Shown: one piece after another, positions 1 to 9,991 of the stretch
Position numbering within the stretch: the stretch's first letter is position 1
How the letters are laid out: the number at the start of each line of letters is the position of its first letter
NCBI RefSeq assembly: GCF_024652905.1
Contig: NZ_CP102428.1
Span: 694,501-758,500, forward strand
Length of the DNA stretch: 64,000 nt
Origin: Pseudomonas oryzihabitans
GTDB taxonomy: Bacteria > Pseudomonadota > Gammaproteobacteria > Pseudomonadales > Pseudomonadaceae
Direction: 5' to 3'
Position numbers and translations under genes: made by a program
The notes under the pieces: generated by a model
The model's input: the letters and a program-made list of their open reading frames with translations, nothing else
Told to the model about the DNA's origin: nothing
Databases searched by the model: none

Positions 1-1481
1 TGCGGGTGATCGGCAAGTACCCCCAGTTCAACTACTGGCTGGCCATGACCTTCGCCGCGCCGGTGCCCTGGGAGGCGGAGCGCTTCTACAGCCAGCCGGG
101 TATGGCCGAACACAATCTCAGCCTGAACAGTTGGCCGGTGGGCAGCGGGCCCTATCGCCTCGCCGAATCCATCCCCAATCGCCGCCATGTGCTGGAGCGC
201 AATCCCAACTACCGCGCCGATCCCTATCCCTGCGAGGGCGAGGGCGAGGCCGAGGATCGCGAGCAGGGCCGGCTGGACGACTGCGGCAAGCCCATGCCAC
301 TGATCGATCGGGCGGTGTTCAGCCTGGAAAAGGAAGGGGTGCCGCTGATGGGCAAGTTCATCCAGGGCTATTACGACGCGCCGCAGATCGAGCGCGGCGA
401 ATACGGCGTGGCCTTGCGCACCCGCGCCGGCGACTCGCTCGACTCCGCCGAGCTCTATCGCGAACGTGGCCTAAAGTTGCCCACCGCGGTGGAGGCCTCC
501 AACTGGTACCTGGGTTTCAACTGGCTGGATCCGGTGGTAGGGCAGGGCGCCACGCCCGAGCAGCAGGCGCGCAATCGCAAGTTGCGCCAGGCGCTGTCCA
601 TCGCCTTCGACTGGGAGAGCTACATCACCGTCTTTCTCAACGGTAACGGCCTGGTCGCCAACGGCCCGCTGCCGCCGGGCGTGCTGGGCTATGAGCCGCC
701 GCCGGCCGGCACCAATCCCGTGGTCTATCGGTTGGTGGACGGCAAGCCCGAGCGGCGTCCCATCGAGGAAGCCAAGCGGTTGCTCGCCGAAGCCGGCTAC
801 CCCGACGGTCGCGACGTCCAGAGCGGGCGACCGCTGATCCTGCAATACGATGCCCAGACCAGTGGCGACAGCGCCATGTTCGACTGGATGCGCCAGCAGA
901 CCGCCAAGCTGGGCATCCAGCTGGAGCTGCGCGGCTCGGACTACAACAGATTCCAGGACAAGATGCGCAAGGGTGCGGCGCAGATCTTCTTCTGGGGCTG
1001 GAACGCCGACTATCCCGATGCCGAGAACTTTCTCTTTCTCTTCTACGGTCCCCAGGGCAAGGCCAAGCATGGGGGCGAGAATGCCGGCAACTACAGCAAT
1101 CCCGAATTCGACCGGCTGTTCGAGCAGATGAAGAGTCTCGACGACGGCCCGGAAAAGGTGGCGTTGATCCGGCGCATGGTCGCCATCGTGCAACAGGACG
1201 CGCCCTGGCTGTTCGGCTGGAATCCCCTGTCTGGTGGCGCCTACCACCAGTGGGTCTACAACGCCAAGCCGACCCAGATGGTGCGTGACCAGCTGCGCTA
1301 CCTGCGCCTGGACCCGGCCCTGCGCGAGCGCAAGGTGCTGGAGTGGAACCAGCCGGTGCTCTGGCCGCTGTGGTTGCTGCTGGGCATGGCCCTGCTGCTG
1401 GTCTGGCCGGCCTGGCGCATCCTCAAGCGCCGCGAGCGGCAGACCGCCTTTGGCGACTCGGCAGGGGAGGAGCGGCCATGA
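1..1481 (+). CDS. ABC transporter substrate-binding protein, family 5 (5' truncated)
   Basis: This is the C-terminal part of an extracytoplasmic peptide-type solute-binding protein (SBP_bac_5). The frame is open back to the first bases of the window, so the signal peptide and N-terminus lie outside it; the GTG at 6 is internal. About 490 residues are visible. They include the lobe that reads ...RKLRQALSIAFDWESY, typical of the family, and the ...FFWGWNADYPDAENFLF region. Unusually, the C-terminus carries a hydrophobic segment (VLWPLWLLLGMALLLVW) followed by a basic tail (KRRERQ), so the protein is probably membrane-anchored rather than free in the periplasm. Its stop overlaps the next start (ATGA), so it is coupled to the permease gene. 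The family assignment is firm; the substrate is unknown but probably a peptide or peptide conjugate. Confidence 0.88.
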   Translation, partial: RVIGKYPQFNYWLAMTFAAPVPWEAERFYSQPGMAEHNLSLNSWPVGSGPYRLAESIPNRRHVLERNPNYRADPYPCEGEGEAEDREQGRLDDCGKPMPLIDRAVFSLEKEGVPLMGKFIQGYYDAPQIERGEYGVALRTRAGDSLDSAELYRERGLKLPTAVEASNWYLGFNWLDPVVGQGATPEQQARNRKLRQALSIAFDWESYITVFLNGNGLVANGPLPPGVLGYEPPPAGTNPVVYRLVDGKPERRPIEEAKRLLAEAGYPDGRDVQSGRPLILQYDAQTSGDSAMFDWMRQQTAKLGIQLELRGSDYNRFQDKMRKGAAQIFFWGWNADYPDAENFLFLFYGPQGKAKHGGENAGNYSNPEFDRLFEQMKSLDDGPEKVALIRRMVAIVQQDAPWLFGWNPLSGGAYHQWVYNAKPTQMVRDQLRYLRLDPALRERKVLEWNQPVLWPLWLLLGMALLLVWPAWRILKRRERQTAFGDSAGEERP

Positions 1482-2455
1482 TCGGCTATCTGCTGCGACG
1501 CCTGGCCTATGGCGTGCTGATCCTCATCGGGGTGAATCTGCTGACCTTCGTGCTGTTCTTCACCGTCAATACCCCGGACGACATGGCGCGCCTGGCCATC
1601 GGCGGCAAGTACGTCACCGCCGACGCCATCGAGGACTGGAAGGCGGAGCACGGCTACGACAAGCCACTGCTGATTAATACCACCCGTGAAGGCGTCGAGC
1701 GATTCACCGATACGCTCTTCTTCGAACGGTCGGTCAGTCTGCTGGTGTTCGATTTCGGCACCGCCGACAACGGACGCGACATCGGCCGGGAGATCGCCGA
1801 GCGCGCCGGACCAAGCCTGGCGCTGGCGCTGCCGACCTTTGTCCTCGGTCTGCTGGCCAGCGTCGGTTTCGCCCTGCTGCTGGTGTACTTTCGCGCCACC
1901 CGGCTGGACTTCTGGGGCGTGGTGCTCTGCGTGGTGCTGCTGTCGATCTCCTCGCTGTTCTACATCATCGCCGGCCAGTGGCTGTTCGCCAAGATCCTGC
2001 GGTTGGTGCCCTATTCGGGCTACGAAGAAGGCTGGAATCTGTTGCGCTTCCTGGCGCTGCCGGTGGTGGTGGCGGTAATTTCCGGCCTGGGCAGCCAGGC
2101 GCGCTTCTATCGCGCGCTGTTTCTCGAAGAGATCGGCAAGGACTATGTGCGCACTGCCCGCGCCAAGGGGCTGGCCGAGCGCCAGGTGCTCCTGCGCCAT
2201 GTGCTGCGCAATGCGGCGCTGCCGATCCTCACCGGGGTGGTCTCGGCCATTCCGCTGCTGATCATGGGCAGCCTGATCGCCGAATCCTTCTTTGGCATCC
2301 CAGGCCTGGGCAGCTACACCATCGACGCCATCAACGGCCAGGATTTCGCCGTGGTCCGCACCATGGTGTTCCTGGGGTCGGTGCTCTACATCGTCGGCCT
2401 GATCCTGGCGGACCTGTCCTACACCCTCGCCGATCCGCGCGTTCGCTTCAGGTAG
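1478..2455 (+). CDS. ABC transporter permease (DppB/YejB type)
   Basis: This is a 325-residue inner-membrane permease of a peptide-type ABC importer. The ATG at 1478 overlaps the stop of the binding protein, has a GGGGAGGAG-type ribosome site, and gives the canonical N-terminus MIGYLLRRLAYGVLILIGV. The EAA loop that docks on the ATPase is clear near the middle (GKDYVRTARAKGLAERQVLLRH), followed by ...LIAESFFGIPGLG, a hallmark of DppB/OppB-like permeases. Length and topology, with a large periplasmic loop after the first helix, fit YejB/DppB proteins. It should form the membrane channel with the product of the gene that starts 5 bp after its stop. Function is confident; subfamily is less so. 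Confidence 0.92.
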   Translation: MIGYLLRRLAYGVLILIGVNLLTFVLFFTVNTPDDMARLAIGGKYVTADAIEDWKAEHGYDKPLLINTTREGVERFTDTLFFERSVSLLVFDFGTADNGRDIGREIAERAGPSLALALPTFVLGLLASVGFALLLVYFRATRLDFWGVVLCVVLLSISSLFYIIAGQWLFAKILRLVPYSGYEEGWNLLRFLALPVVVAVISGLGSQARFYRALFLEEIGKDYVRTARAKGLAERQVLLRHVLRNAALPILTGVVSAIPLLIMGSLIAESFFGIPGLGSYTIDAINGQDFAVVRTMVFLGSVLYIVGLILADLSYTLADPRVRFR

Positions 2456-2460
2456 CCGCC

Positions 2461-3914
2461 ATGCCGAAATTCGTCTTGCTCTGGACCGACCTCACCCTCT
2501 ACCTGCTGGTGGCCGGTAGCCTGTTTTACGCCTGGCGTGCCCGTCGTCAGCCGGCCCTGCGCGCCAGTTGGCGACGGGTGCTGCAGGACGCGCCAGCGAT
2601 GAGCGCGGCCGTGGTGCTGGCCAGCTTCGTCGCCATCGCCCTGCTGGATTCCGTGCACTACCGTCCACAACTGCCGGCCGCGCCCGGTGCCACGGCGCCG
2701 ATCTATTCGCCCACGGTGCTCTCCGCCCTCGATGGCCTGCTGGCCGACACCAGCCTGACCCAGCGCGAAAAGACCTATTCCGCGCCCCTGGCCACCCACC
2801 AGTTCACCAAGGAAACCCTGGGCACCAGCGCCGATGGCCAGCCGCTGCGCGACTTCCCGCGCCTCAAGCACGTCGGCACCACCCTGGGCGATCCCGCCCG
2901 CGAATGGCGTGGCGACGTGCTCCGGCGCCTGGGGCTGGGCCTGCTCGGTGGTCTGGTGTTGGCCCTGGCTACCGCGGCCCTGGTAACGGCGCGGCTGCGC
3001 GAAGGGGGCAGCTTCGCCGTGCGTACCGGACTCATCCTGCGCGGCCATACCGCCACCCCCTGGCGCGCCATCCTGCTGACCTGGCTGGGCGTCTGCCTGG
3101 TGGCCGGCAGCGTGATCGCCCTGGCCAGCGGCTATCACGTGCTGGGCACCGACAGTACCGGCAACGACGTCCTCTACCAGTCGCTCAAGAGCATCCGCAC
3201 CGCCTTCGTCATCGGCAGCCTGACCACCCTGGCCATGCTGCCGCCGGCGATCGTTTTCGGCCTGGCCGCCGGCTACTTCAAGGGCCGGGTGGACGACGTC
3301 ATCACCTATCTCTATACCACCCTGACCTCCATTCCCGGGGTGCTGCTGGTGGCGGCCTGCGTGCTGATGATGCAGGTGTTCATCGACCGCCACCCGGAGC
3401 TGTTCGACACCGGTGCGGCGCGCGCCGACCTCCGGTTGTTCATGCTCTGCCTGATCCTCGGCCTCACCGGTTGGGCCGGGCTCTGTCGGCTGCTGCGCGC
3501 CGAGGCGCTCAAGCTACGCGAGCTGGAATACGTCCAGGCGGCGCGCGCCTTCGGCGTCTCCCATTTCACCATCCTGCGTCGGCACCTGCTGCCCAATGTC
3601 TTCTACCTGGTGCTCATCACCCTGACCCTGGAATTCTCCAGCCTGGTGCTCTACGAAGCGGTGCTGTCCTACCTGGGGATCGGCGTGGACCCGACCATGA
3701 ATTCCTTTGGCTCCATGATCAACGACGCCCGCACTGAGATGTCCCGTACCCCCATGATCTGGTGGAATCTGCTCAGCGCCTTCGCCTTCATGCTGGCCCT
3801 GGTGCTGGCCGCCAATCTGTTCGCCGATGCCGTGCGCGACGCCTTCGATCCACGCAGTCGCCGGCTGAGGTCCGCCTGGCGCAGACGCCGACCCGGCCAG
3901 GGCGAGGTGCAGCC

Positions 3915-3918
<4 letters not shown>
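2461..3918 (+). CDS. ABC transporter permease (DppC/YejE type), enlarged
   Basis: This is the second permease of the same importer, 485 residues. DppC/OppC/YejE proteins are usually 280-350, so this one is long. The start at 2461 follows the previous stop by 5 bp. The N-terminal about 230 residues contain membrane helices and a soluble stretch (residues about 65-150, ...LPAAPGATAPIYSPTVLSALDG). This is followed by the recognisable core: GYHVLGTDSTGNDVLYQ, the usual LGTDxxGRDV motif with Asn for Arg, and then the EAA loop LRELEYVQAARAFGVSHF. The ending ...EAVLSYLGIGVDPTMNSFG is also typical. The extra N-terminal module may be accessory to substrate handling; that is inference. The gene overlaps the ATPase gene by 4 bp. 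Confidence 0.9.
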
Positions 3919-5563
<1,645 letters not shown>

Positions 5564-5567
<4 letters not shown>

Positions 5568-6100
5568 ATTTTCCACCGCGCATCGCCCTGGCCGACTTCG
5601 AGCTGGTGTGGCCGCAACCGCGCCTGGCAGAGGCTTTCGCCGAGGCGCTGAACTGGAGCTATGCCGAGCATCGTCGCTTCCTCGGCTGGGCCCGGGAGCA
5701 CACCACGGTCGCCCAGGCCCGCGACAGCCTGCTCGCCGCCCGTGGCGCCTTCACCCTGACCCAGGGCGAGAAGCGCTACTTTCTGGTGCGCGGTGACGAG
5801 CTGCTCGGTTGCCTGGGACTCACCCCGCTGGACGGCGGGCGGCGCTATGAAGTCGGCTACTGGCTGCACAGTCTGCATACCGGCCAGGGCCTGATGACCA
5901 CCGCGCTGCGCTACTTCGTCGAACAGCGCGGCGAAGCGGGGCTCTATCTCACCACCTCGGCCGCCAACGACTCCAGCCAACGGCTCGCCGAACGGGTGGG
6001 TTTCCGGCGCGTCCGGGTGCTGGAAAACGATCGGGATGGCCCGGACGGGCAGCGCTGCGCCACCTGGGTCTACGAATTGCCGCCGCAGGTCAGGTCATGA
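5564..6100 (+). CDS. GNAT-family N-acetyltransferase (RimJ/RimL-like)
   Basis: This is a 178-residue protein of the GNAT acetyltransferase fold, which transfers acetyl from acetyl-CoA to an amine. The ATG at 5564 overlaps the stop of the transporter ATPase gene. Supporting segments are LNWSYAEHRRFLGWAREH near the N-terminus, the beta4-alpha3 region YEVGYWLHSLHTGQGLMTTALRYF (the acetyl-CoA loop, in place of the usual Q/RxxGxG/A), and the C-terminal AANDSSQRLAERVGFRRV, typical of the RimJ/RimL/SpeG-like branch. It sits in an operon with a peptide importer and a second GNAT gene, which suggests that the imported compound or its breakdown product is acetylated. The substrate cannot be read from sequence. 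Confidence 0.88.
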
Positions 6101-6669
6101 CCGCCCTGAGCATTCCGCTGCAGTATCCACCTCGCTTCACCGTGACCGAGGCGGTGGAGCTGATCGACCTGACCCTCGCCGATCCCGCCGCGGTAGCCGA
6201 CTACTATCGGCGCAATCGCCAGCACCTGGCCCAGTCGATGCCACGGCGCTCCGATGGCTTCTATACCCTGGCCCAGTGGCAGGGCCAGGCGGCCGCCTAT
6301 CGTGCCGGTGGACCGGGCCTGAGCGATTTGCGCCTGGTCCTGCGGGCAGGGCCGCTGGTCATCGGTACGGTTAATTTCAGTCAGATATTCCGGGGTGGTT
6401 TCCAGGCCTGCTACCTGGGCTACGGCCTGGATGAAGCCTGGCAGGGACGCGGGCTGATGCGCAATGCCGTCCGCCTGGGCCGCGATTTCGTCATCGCCGA
6501 GCTGGGCCTGAATCGCATCATGGCCAACCATCTGCCGGACAACCTGCGCAGCGCTCATCTGCTCCAGAGCCTTGGCTTCGAGCGCGAAGGCCTGGCGCGG
6601 CGCTACCTGGAGATCGACGGGGTCTGGCGGGATCACGTGCTGACCAGCTATGTGCGTCCCGCCCCCTGA
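6097..6669 (+). CDS. GNAT-family N-acetyltransferase (RimJ-like)
   Basis: This is a second GNAT protein, 190 residues, whose ATG at 6097 overlaps the stop of the preceding one. Motifs are ADYYRRNRQHLAQSMPRR (substrate-side helix), YLGYGLDEAWQGRGLMRNAV (acetyl-CoA loop with QGRGLM, a canonical Q-x-x-G-x-G/A-like signature), NRIMANHLPDNLRSAHLLQ and LGFEREGLARRYLEIDGVW. It closely resembles RimJ, which acetylates ribosomal protein S5, but paralogues acetylate small molecules and peptides. The position at the end of a transporter operon argues against a housekeeping ribosomal role. The two GNATs differ in sequence, so this is not a recent duplication. Confidence 0.9.
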   Translation: MTALSIPLQYPPRFTVTEAVELIDLTLADPAAVADYYRRNRQHLAQSMPRRSDGFYTLAQWQGQAAAYRAGGPGLSDLRLVLRAGPLVIGTVNFSQIFRGGFQACYLGYGLDEAWQGRGLMRNAVRLGRDFVIAELGLNRIMANHLPDNLRSAHLLQSLGFEREGLARRYLEIDGVWRDHVLTSYVRPAP

Positions 6670-6677
6670 ACGACGAA

Positions 6678-6701
6678 ACCCGGCGGATCGATCCGCCGGG
6701 T
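6678..6701. terminator. Perfect 24-bp palindrome between convergent genes
   Basis: A perfect palindrome, ACCCGGCGGATC followed by its exact complement, lies in the 38-bp gap between the convergent acetyltransferase and nitrate transporter genes. It could act as a bidirectional terminator hairpin, although there is no long T-run on either side. Position and symmetry are seen directly; function is inferred. Confidence 0.55.
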
Positions 6702-6707
6702 CCTGGT

Positions 6708-7919
6708 TCAGACGCGTGCCGCGGTGACGGCCGCCGAGCCCCAGGTGGTGCGCCAGCGGCGCTTGACGCTGAGCAGGCCGAACCAGGCGAGCACGCCGAG
6801 GGCGGCGAACAGCCAGAGGCCCAGCTGATAGTCGCCGGTGGCCTGCTTGACCGCGCCCAGGCCGGCGGTGAGGGCGAAGCCTCCGATGCCGCCAGCCATG
6901 CCGATCAGCCCGGTCATGACGCCGATTTCCTTGCGGAAGCGCTGGGGCACCAGCTGGAATACCGCGCCGTTGCCAGCGCCCAGGCTGAGCATGGCCACCA
7001 CGAACAGGGCCAGGGCGGCCATGGCGCTGGGCAGGTGGAAGCCCACCGCGGCGATGCAGATGGCCGCCACGGTGTACATGCCGAGCAGGGCGCGGATACC
7101 GCCGATACGGTCGGCCAGGGCGCCGCCCAGGGGCCGCATCAGGCTGCCACCGAAGACGCAGGCGGCGGTGTAGTAGCCAGCCATCAGCGGATCCAGACTG
7201 TACTGGTCGTGGAAGTAGCCAGGCAGGGTGCTGGCGAGGCCGAGGAAGCCACCAAAGGTCACGCTGTAGAAGAACATGAACCACCAGCTGTCCCGGTCGT
7301 TCAGAGCGCGACCGTAGTCCGCCAGCTTCTTCGGCGCCGGACGTTCCGGCGCGTTGCGGGCGCAGAGCACGAAGACCACCAGGGTCAGGATCAACGGGAT
7401 CAGCGCGAAGCCGAACACGTTGGTCCAGCCAAAGGCCTTGGCCAGCGCCGGGGCGAAAAGGGCGGCGAACACCGTGCCGGAGTTGCCGGCACCGGCGATG
7501 CCCAGCGCCTTGCCCTGATGCTGCGGCGGATACCACTGCGACGCCAGCGGCAGGGCCACGGCGAAAGAGGCCCCGGCGAAACCGAGGAACAGCCCCAGCA
7601 GCAGGGTCTGCTCATAACTGTGTACGCCGTGCAGCCAGGCCACCAGCAGGGCGAGAATCACCACCACCTGGCCGATGATGCCGGCGGTCTTGGGCGACAG
7701 CCGATCGGCGACGAAGCCCAGGATCAGCCGCAGGACCGCGCCCGCGAGGATGGGGGTGGCAACCATCATGCTGCGCTGCTGGGTGGTCAGTTGCAGGTCG
7801 GTGGCGATCTGCACGGCCATGGGGCCGAGCACGTACCAGACCATGAAGCTCAGGTCGAAGTAGAGGAAGGCGGCGAACAGGGTCGGCGCATGGCCGGCTT
7901 TCCAGAAACTGGGACTCAT
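6708..7919 (-). CDS. nasA: Assimilatory nitrate/nitrite transporter, NNP family of MFS
   Basis: This is a 403-residue twelve-helix major facilitator of the nitrate/nitrite porter family. Both family signatures are present: GIAGAGNSGTVFAALF in the first half and SLGAGNGAVFQLVP in the second. The family's long central loop is short here, as in bacterial NasA/NarK2-type transporters of about 400 residues. It sits in the inner membrane and should import nitrate for assimilation. The start at 7919 is preceded by GAGGTGCCTCC. Its 5' leader holds an ANTAR-type hairpin and a terminator, and the matching regulators nasT and nasS lie 7 kb away at 14876-16656. No nitrate or nitrite reductase genes lie beside it in the window. 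Confidence 0.93.
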   Translation of the reverse strand: MSPSFWKAGHAPTLFAAFLYFDLSFMVWYVLGPMAVQIATDLQLTTQQRSMMVATPILAGAVLRLILGFVADRLSPKTAGIIGQVVVILALLVAWLHGVHSYEQTLLLGLFLGFAGASFAVALPLASQWYPPQHQGKALGIAGAGNSGTVFAALFAPALAKAFGWTNVFGFALIPLILTLVVFVLCARNAPERPAPKKLADYGRALNDRDSWWFMFFYSVTFGGFLGLASTLPGYFHDQYSLDPLMAGYYTAACVFGGSLMRPLGGALADRIGGIRALLGMYTVAAICIAAVGFHLPSAMAALALFVVAMLSLGAGNGAVFQLVPQRFRKEIGVMTGLIGMAGGIGGFALTAGLGAVKQATGDYQLGLWLFAALGVLAWFGLLSVKRRWRTTWGSAAVTAARV

Positions 7920-7948
7920 GGAGGCACCTCGGGCACGTCACGGGCATG

Positions 7949-8000
7949 AAAAAGGCGCCAGTCCCCCTTGCCCGTTGCCGGGAGGTGAACTGACGCCTTT
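7949..8000 (-). terminator. Leader terminator upstream of nasA
   Basis: On the minus strand the nasA leader contains a 12-bp stem (AAAGGCGTCAGT pairing with ACTGGCGCCTTT, one G-U pair) directly followed by a run of U residues, about 30 nt before the nasA start codon. It is a complete intrinsic terminator inside a leader, which only makes sense if it is bypassed when nasA is needed. It is the expected target of NasT-type antitermination. Confidence 0.85.
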
Positions 8001-8008
8001 GTCGGTAA

Positions 8009-8028
8009 GGTGACCGCCGTTGGCCACC
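8009..8028 (-). promoter_or_regulatory. ANTAR-type hexaloop hairpin in the nasA leader
   Basis: On the minus strand GGTGGCC-AACGGC-GGTCACC forms a 7-bp stem with a six-base loop that has A at position 1 and G at position 4. These are the loop features of RNA hairpins bound by ANTAR-domain antiterminators such as NasR and NasT. It lies 8 nt upstream of the leader terminator. Family knowledge predicts a second, upstream hairpin of the same type; I did not find a convincing one. Confidence 0.72.
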
Positions 8029-8204
8029 GCTATCCGGGTCTTTGCAAGAGCGAAGCCAAGTCGTCCGAGCCCTGGCCAGATCGCGCCTGGGAGGATCGGG
8101 GGTGGGTATCAGGGGTAGGTTGTCGCCCAAAGATTGGGCGCTGCTCCAGACCTTCGCCCTTTATTGGCGCTCTACAGCGCCGTGCCATGGTCGCGACCGT
8201 CGAT

Positions 8205-8296
8205 GTAGGTTGGGTTGAGCGGCGCGAAGCCCAACAGTGCCGCTGGCTCATGGCACTGTTGGGCTTCGACGATAGCGTCGTCTCAACCCAACCTAC
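8205..8296. repeat. Solo 92-bp inverted repeat of the GTAGGTTGGGTTGAG family
   Basis: The element begins GTAGGTTGGGTTGAG and ends with the exact complement CTCAACCCAACCTAC. An inner pair of arms (GCGAAGCCCAACAGTGCC and GGCACTGTTGGGCTTCG) gives a nearly complete cruciform. The same arms recur in the four-unit array at 37799-38257. It lies between the divergently oriented ends of nasA's upstream region and the DUF4142 gene stop, so it may also act as a terminator for the latter. It is probably a REP/REPIN-like non-autonomous element. Confidence 0.85.
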
Positions 8297-8308
8297 GATC
8301 CGCCGCTG

Positions 8309-8824
8309 TTACTTCGCGTACTTGGTCTGCAGCGCCTTGGCTTCCTGCAGGTGGTGCTCCAGCTTCGGCAGGGTCTTCTCGGCGAAGGCCTTGAGCGCGG
8401 CGTCATCGCCGGTCTTGGCTTCGTTACGGAAGATCTCGATGGTCTGCTCGTGGGCCACGACCTGATTGTTGGCGTAGGAGCGATCGAAGGAGTCGTCACG
8501 CACCTGCAGGATCATGGCCTTGGCCTTGTCCATCAGCTCGGCGTCGGTGGAGACCTTCAGCTTCTTCTCCTGGGCCAGGCTCTTGAGTTGCTCGTTGGCC
8601 TTGGTGTGGTCGTCGATCATGCTCTGGGCGAAGGTCTTGATGTCCTGGGACTTGCTCTTTTCCAGGGCCAGCTTGCCTGCTTCGATCTCGGCGATGCCCT
8701 TGGCCGAGGCGTCGTCGACGAATTCGGCCGGAGACAGCTTGTCAGCGGCCTGGGCCAGACCGGCACCGGCAGCCAGCAGGATGGCGAGGGACAGGCTGGA
8801 GGCTTTCTTCAGCATGGGCGTCAT
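8309..8824 (-). CDS. DUF4142 periplasmic ferritin-like protein
   Basis: This is a 171-residue exported protein. A signal peptide (MLKKASSLSLAILLAAGAGLAQA) precedes an all-helical domain of the DUF4142 type. Family features are SPAEFVDDASAKGIAEIEAGKLALEKS, then KTFAQSMIDDHTKANEQL and a C-terminal His-rich helix (LPKLEHHLQEAKAL); the spaced Asp/His/Glu residues resemble ferritin-like bundles. The start at 8824 has an AGGAG site 7 nt upstream; an ATG three codons later would also do. The function of the family is not established; members are often linked to stress and envelope physiology. It is transcribed alone. Confidence 0.88.
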   Translation of the reverse strand: MTPMLKKASSLSLAILLAAGAGLAQAADKLSPAEFVDDASAKGIAEIEAGKLALEKSKSQDIKTFAQSMIDDHTKANEQLKSLAQEKKLKVSTDAELMDKAKAMILQVRDDSFDRSYANNQVVAHEQTIEIFRNEAKTGDDAALKAFAEKTLPKLEHHLQEAKALQTKYAK

Positions 8825-8947
8825 GGACGTGCTCCTGATTTTCTTGGGCAGTTAGGGAAGGGCATCACCGCAGGGCAGTGAAGGCGCCTGCAAAATGGGA
8901 CCTGCCTAAAAAGTCATACGTTCCCTGGAAAACGCTGCGAAGCCACA

Positions 8948-9703
8948 TCAGGTGCGGCTTACGCTTGAGCGAAACGCTTCGTAGGCGTCGAAATCGAAGC
9001 GCGTCGCCGAGACGATCTGGCTCTGTTTCAAGGTCAGGTAGATGTCCTTGCCCTTGTCCGCGTAGTGGGTGGTGAAGGTCACCCAGAGTTTGTCCTTGTC
9101 GCGGTAGCCGCTCATGATCGGCTTGATGCAGACGTCCTGGTCGGCCCCTTGCGTTTCGCTCGGTTCGCCCAGGGTGGTGATGCGGCCGACGTACACCTTG
9201 CGCTCTTCCAGGGTCAGCATCAGCGTCTCCCGATTGATCGAGGCGGTCATCAGCAGATCGTCCAGCGGACTGTCCTTGAGGATGCCGGCCAGGATGAAGG
9301 TGCGGTAGTTATCCTCGGTGAGGCCGTACTTGCGCTTGATGGTCCAGCGCGCCAGTGCGGCCCAGGCCGTGGGGATGAGCAGGGCCGTCACCGTTACCAG
9401 CAGGATCCAGGCGGCCTGCAGCGGATCGTCCAGGGTACCGGTGCGGCGCAACAGCTCGGCGAGACCGGTGAAGTAGTCGAGGGAGAAGGTCCACCCGCTC
9501 AGCGACCAGCTACGTCCCTGCAGCAATTGGGCGATGCCCAGGTGCAGGATCACGGCGAGCAGGGTGCAAAACAGACCGAAGCGGGCGCTCTGCAGATAGA
9601 GGTACTGGCCCTCGTAGCGATGCAGGCGATAGAAGTACAACGGATGCTTGTGGCAGACGAGAAATCCGCTGACCAGGATCGGCAGGAGCAGCAGCAGGAA
9701 CAT
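8948..9703 (-). CDS. Hypothetical integral membrane protein
   Basis: This 251-residue protein has no function I recognise. The N-terminal half has about four hydrophobic segments: residues 1-16, about 42-60 (FGLFCTLLAVILHLGIAQLL), about 95-117 and the start. The C-terminal half is a soluble domain of mixed character (TEDNYRTFILAGILKDSPLDDLLMTASINRETLMLTLEERKVYVGRI is split across residues about 128-175). The word 'KVYVGRI' and the regular beta pattern afterwards suggest a small beta-rich domain facing the cytoplasm. The start codon overlaps the stop of the small upstream gene by one base (TGATG), so the two are probably co-translated. Confidence 0.75.
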   Translation of the reverse strand: MFLLLLLPILVSGFLVCHKHPLYFYRLHRYEGQYLYLQSARFGLFCTLLAVILHLGIAQLLQGRSWSLSGWTFSLDYFTGLAELLRRTGTLDDPLQAAWILLVTVTALLIPTAWAALARWTIKRKYGLTEDNYRTFILAGILKDSPLDDLLMTASINRETLMLTLEERKVYVGRITTLGEPSETQGADQDVCIKPIMSGYRDKDKLWVTFTTHYADKGKDIYLTLKQSQIVSATRFDFDAYEAFRSSVSRT

Positions 9704-9897
9704 CAGCGGGTGATGAGCCGCCGGGCGCGGTCCAGGTCTTCCTTGAATTCGGGGGAGTCGAAGACCTCCGCCGGATCGATGCGCAGGGTGCCGCGGCCGA
9801 CCACGCGCATGGACTTGTAGGAGTTGTTGATGCTCGCGGCCAGCTTGAGATCGTCCGCGGAGGGCGATTTGAGCAGGTTGAACAGGCCTTTCAGCAT
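9703..9897 (-). CDS. Small hypothetical protein
   Basis: This is a 64-residue soluble protein beginning MLKGLFNLLKSPSADDL. A GTG start seven codons upstream (9918) is possible, but neither start has a strong ribosome site, so the start is uncertain. It is rich in charged helices (FDSPEFKEDLDRARRLI at the C-terminus) and has no signal peptide. Its stop overlaps the start of the 251-residue membrane protein, and this coupling is the main argument that it is real. Function unknown. Confidence 0.65.
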   Translation of the reverse strand: MLKGLFNLLKSPSADDLKLAASINNSYKSMRVVGRGTLRIDPAEVFDSPEFKEDLDRARRLITR

Positions 9898-9960
9898 GAC
9901 GATATCCCGAGGGTGCACTAGGCGCTTATAGCTTGGAACACCAGAACCGGCAAGGATTCG

Positions 9961-9984
9961 CCGCGCCGCCGGTCGGCGGCGCGG
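9961..9984 (-). terminator. GC-rich hairpin after alaC
   Basis: CCGCGCCGCCG, a 2-base loop and its exact complement form an 11-bp all-GC stem 8 bp past the alaC stop. There is no T-run, so termination efficiency is uncertain, but position and symmetry fit a transcript end. Confidence 0.5.
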
Positions 9985-9991
9985 CGCGGGC

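Noticed and set aside
8029-8075. First hexaloop hairpin of an ANTAR pair in the nasA leader
   Set aside because: I tried foldings with A at loop position 1 and G at 4; none gave a continuous stem, so only the second hairpin is reported.
8100-8204. Sigma-54 promoter for nasA
   Set aside because: TGGCACGGCGCTGTAG at 8172-8187 (minus) has a -24-like part but lacks GC at the -12 position; I could not find a GG-N10-GC match.
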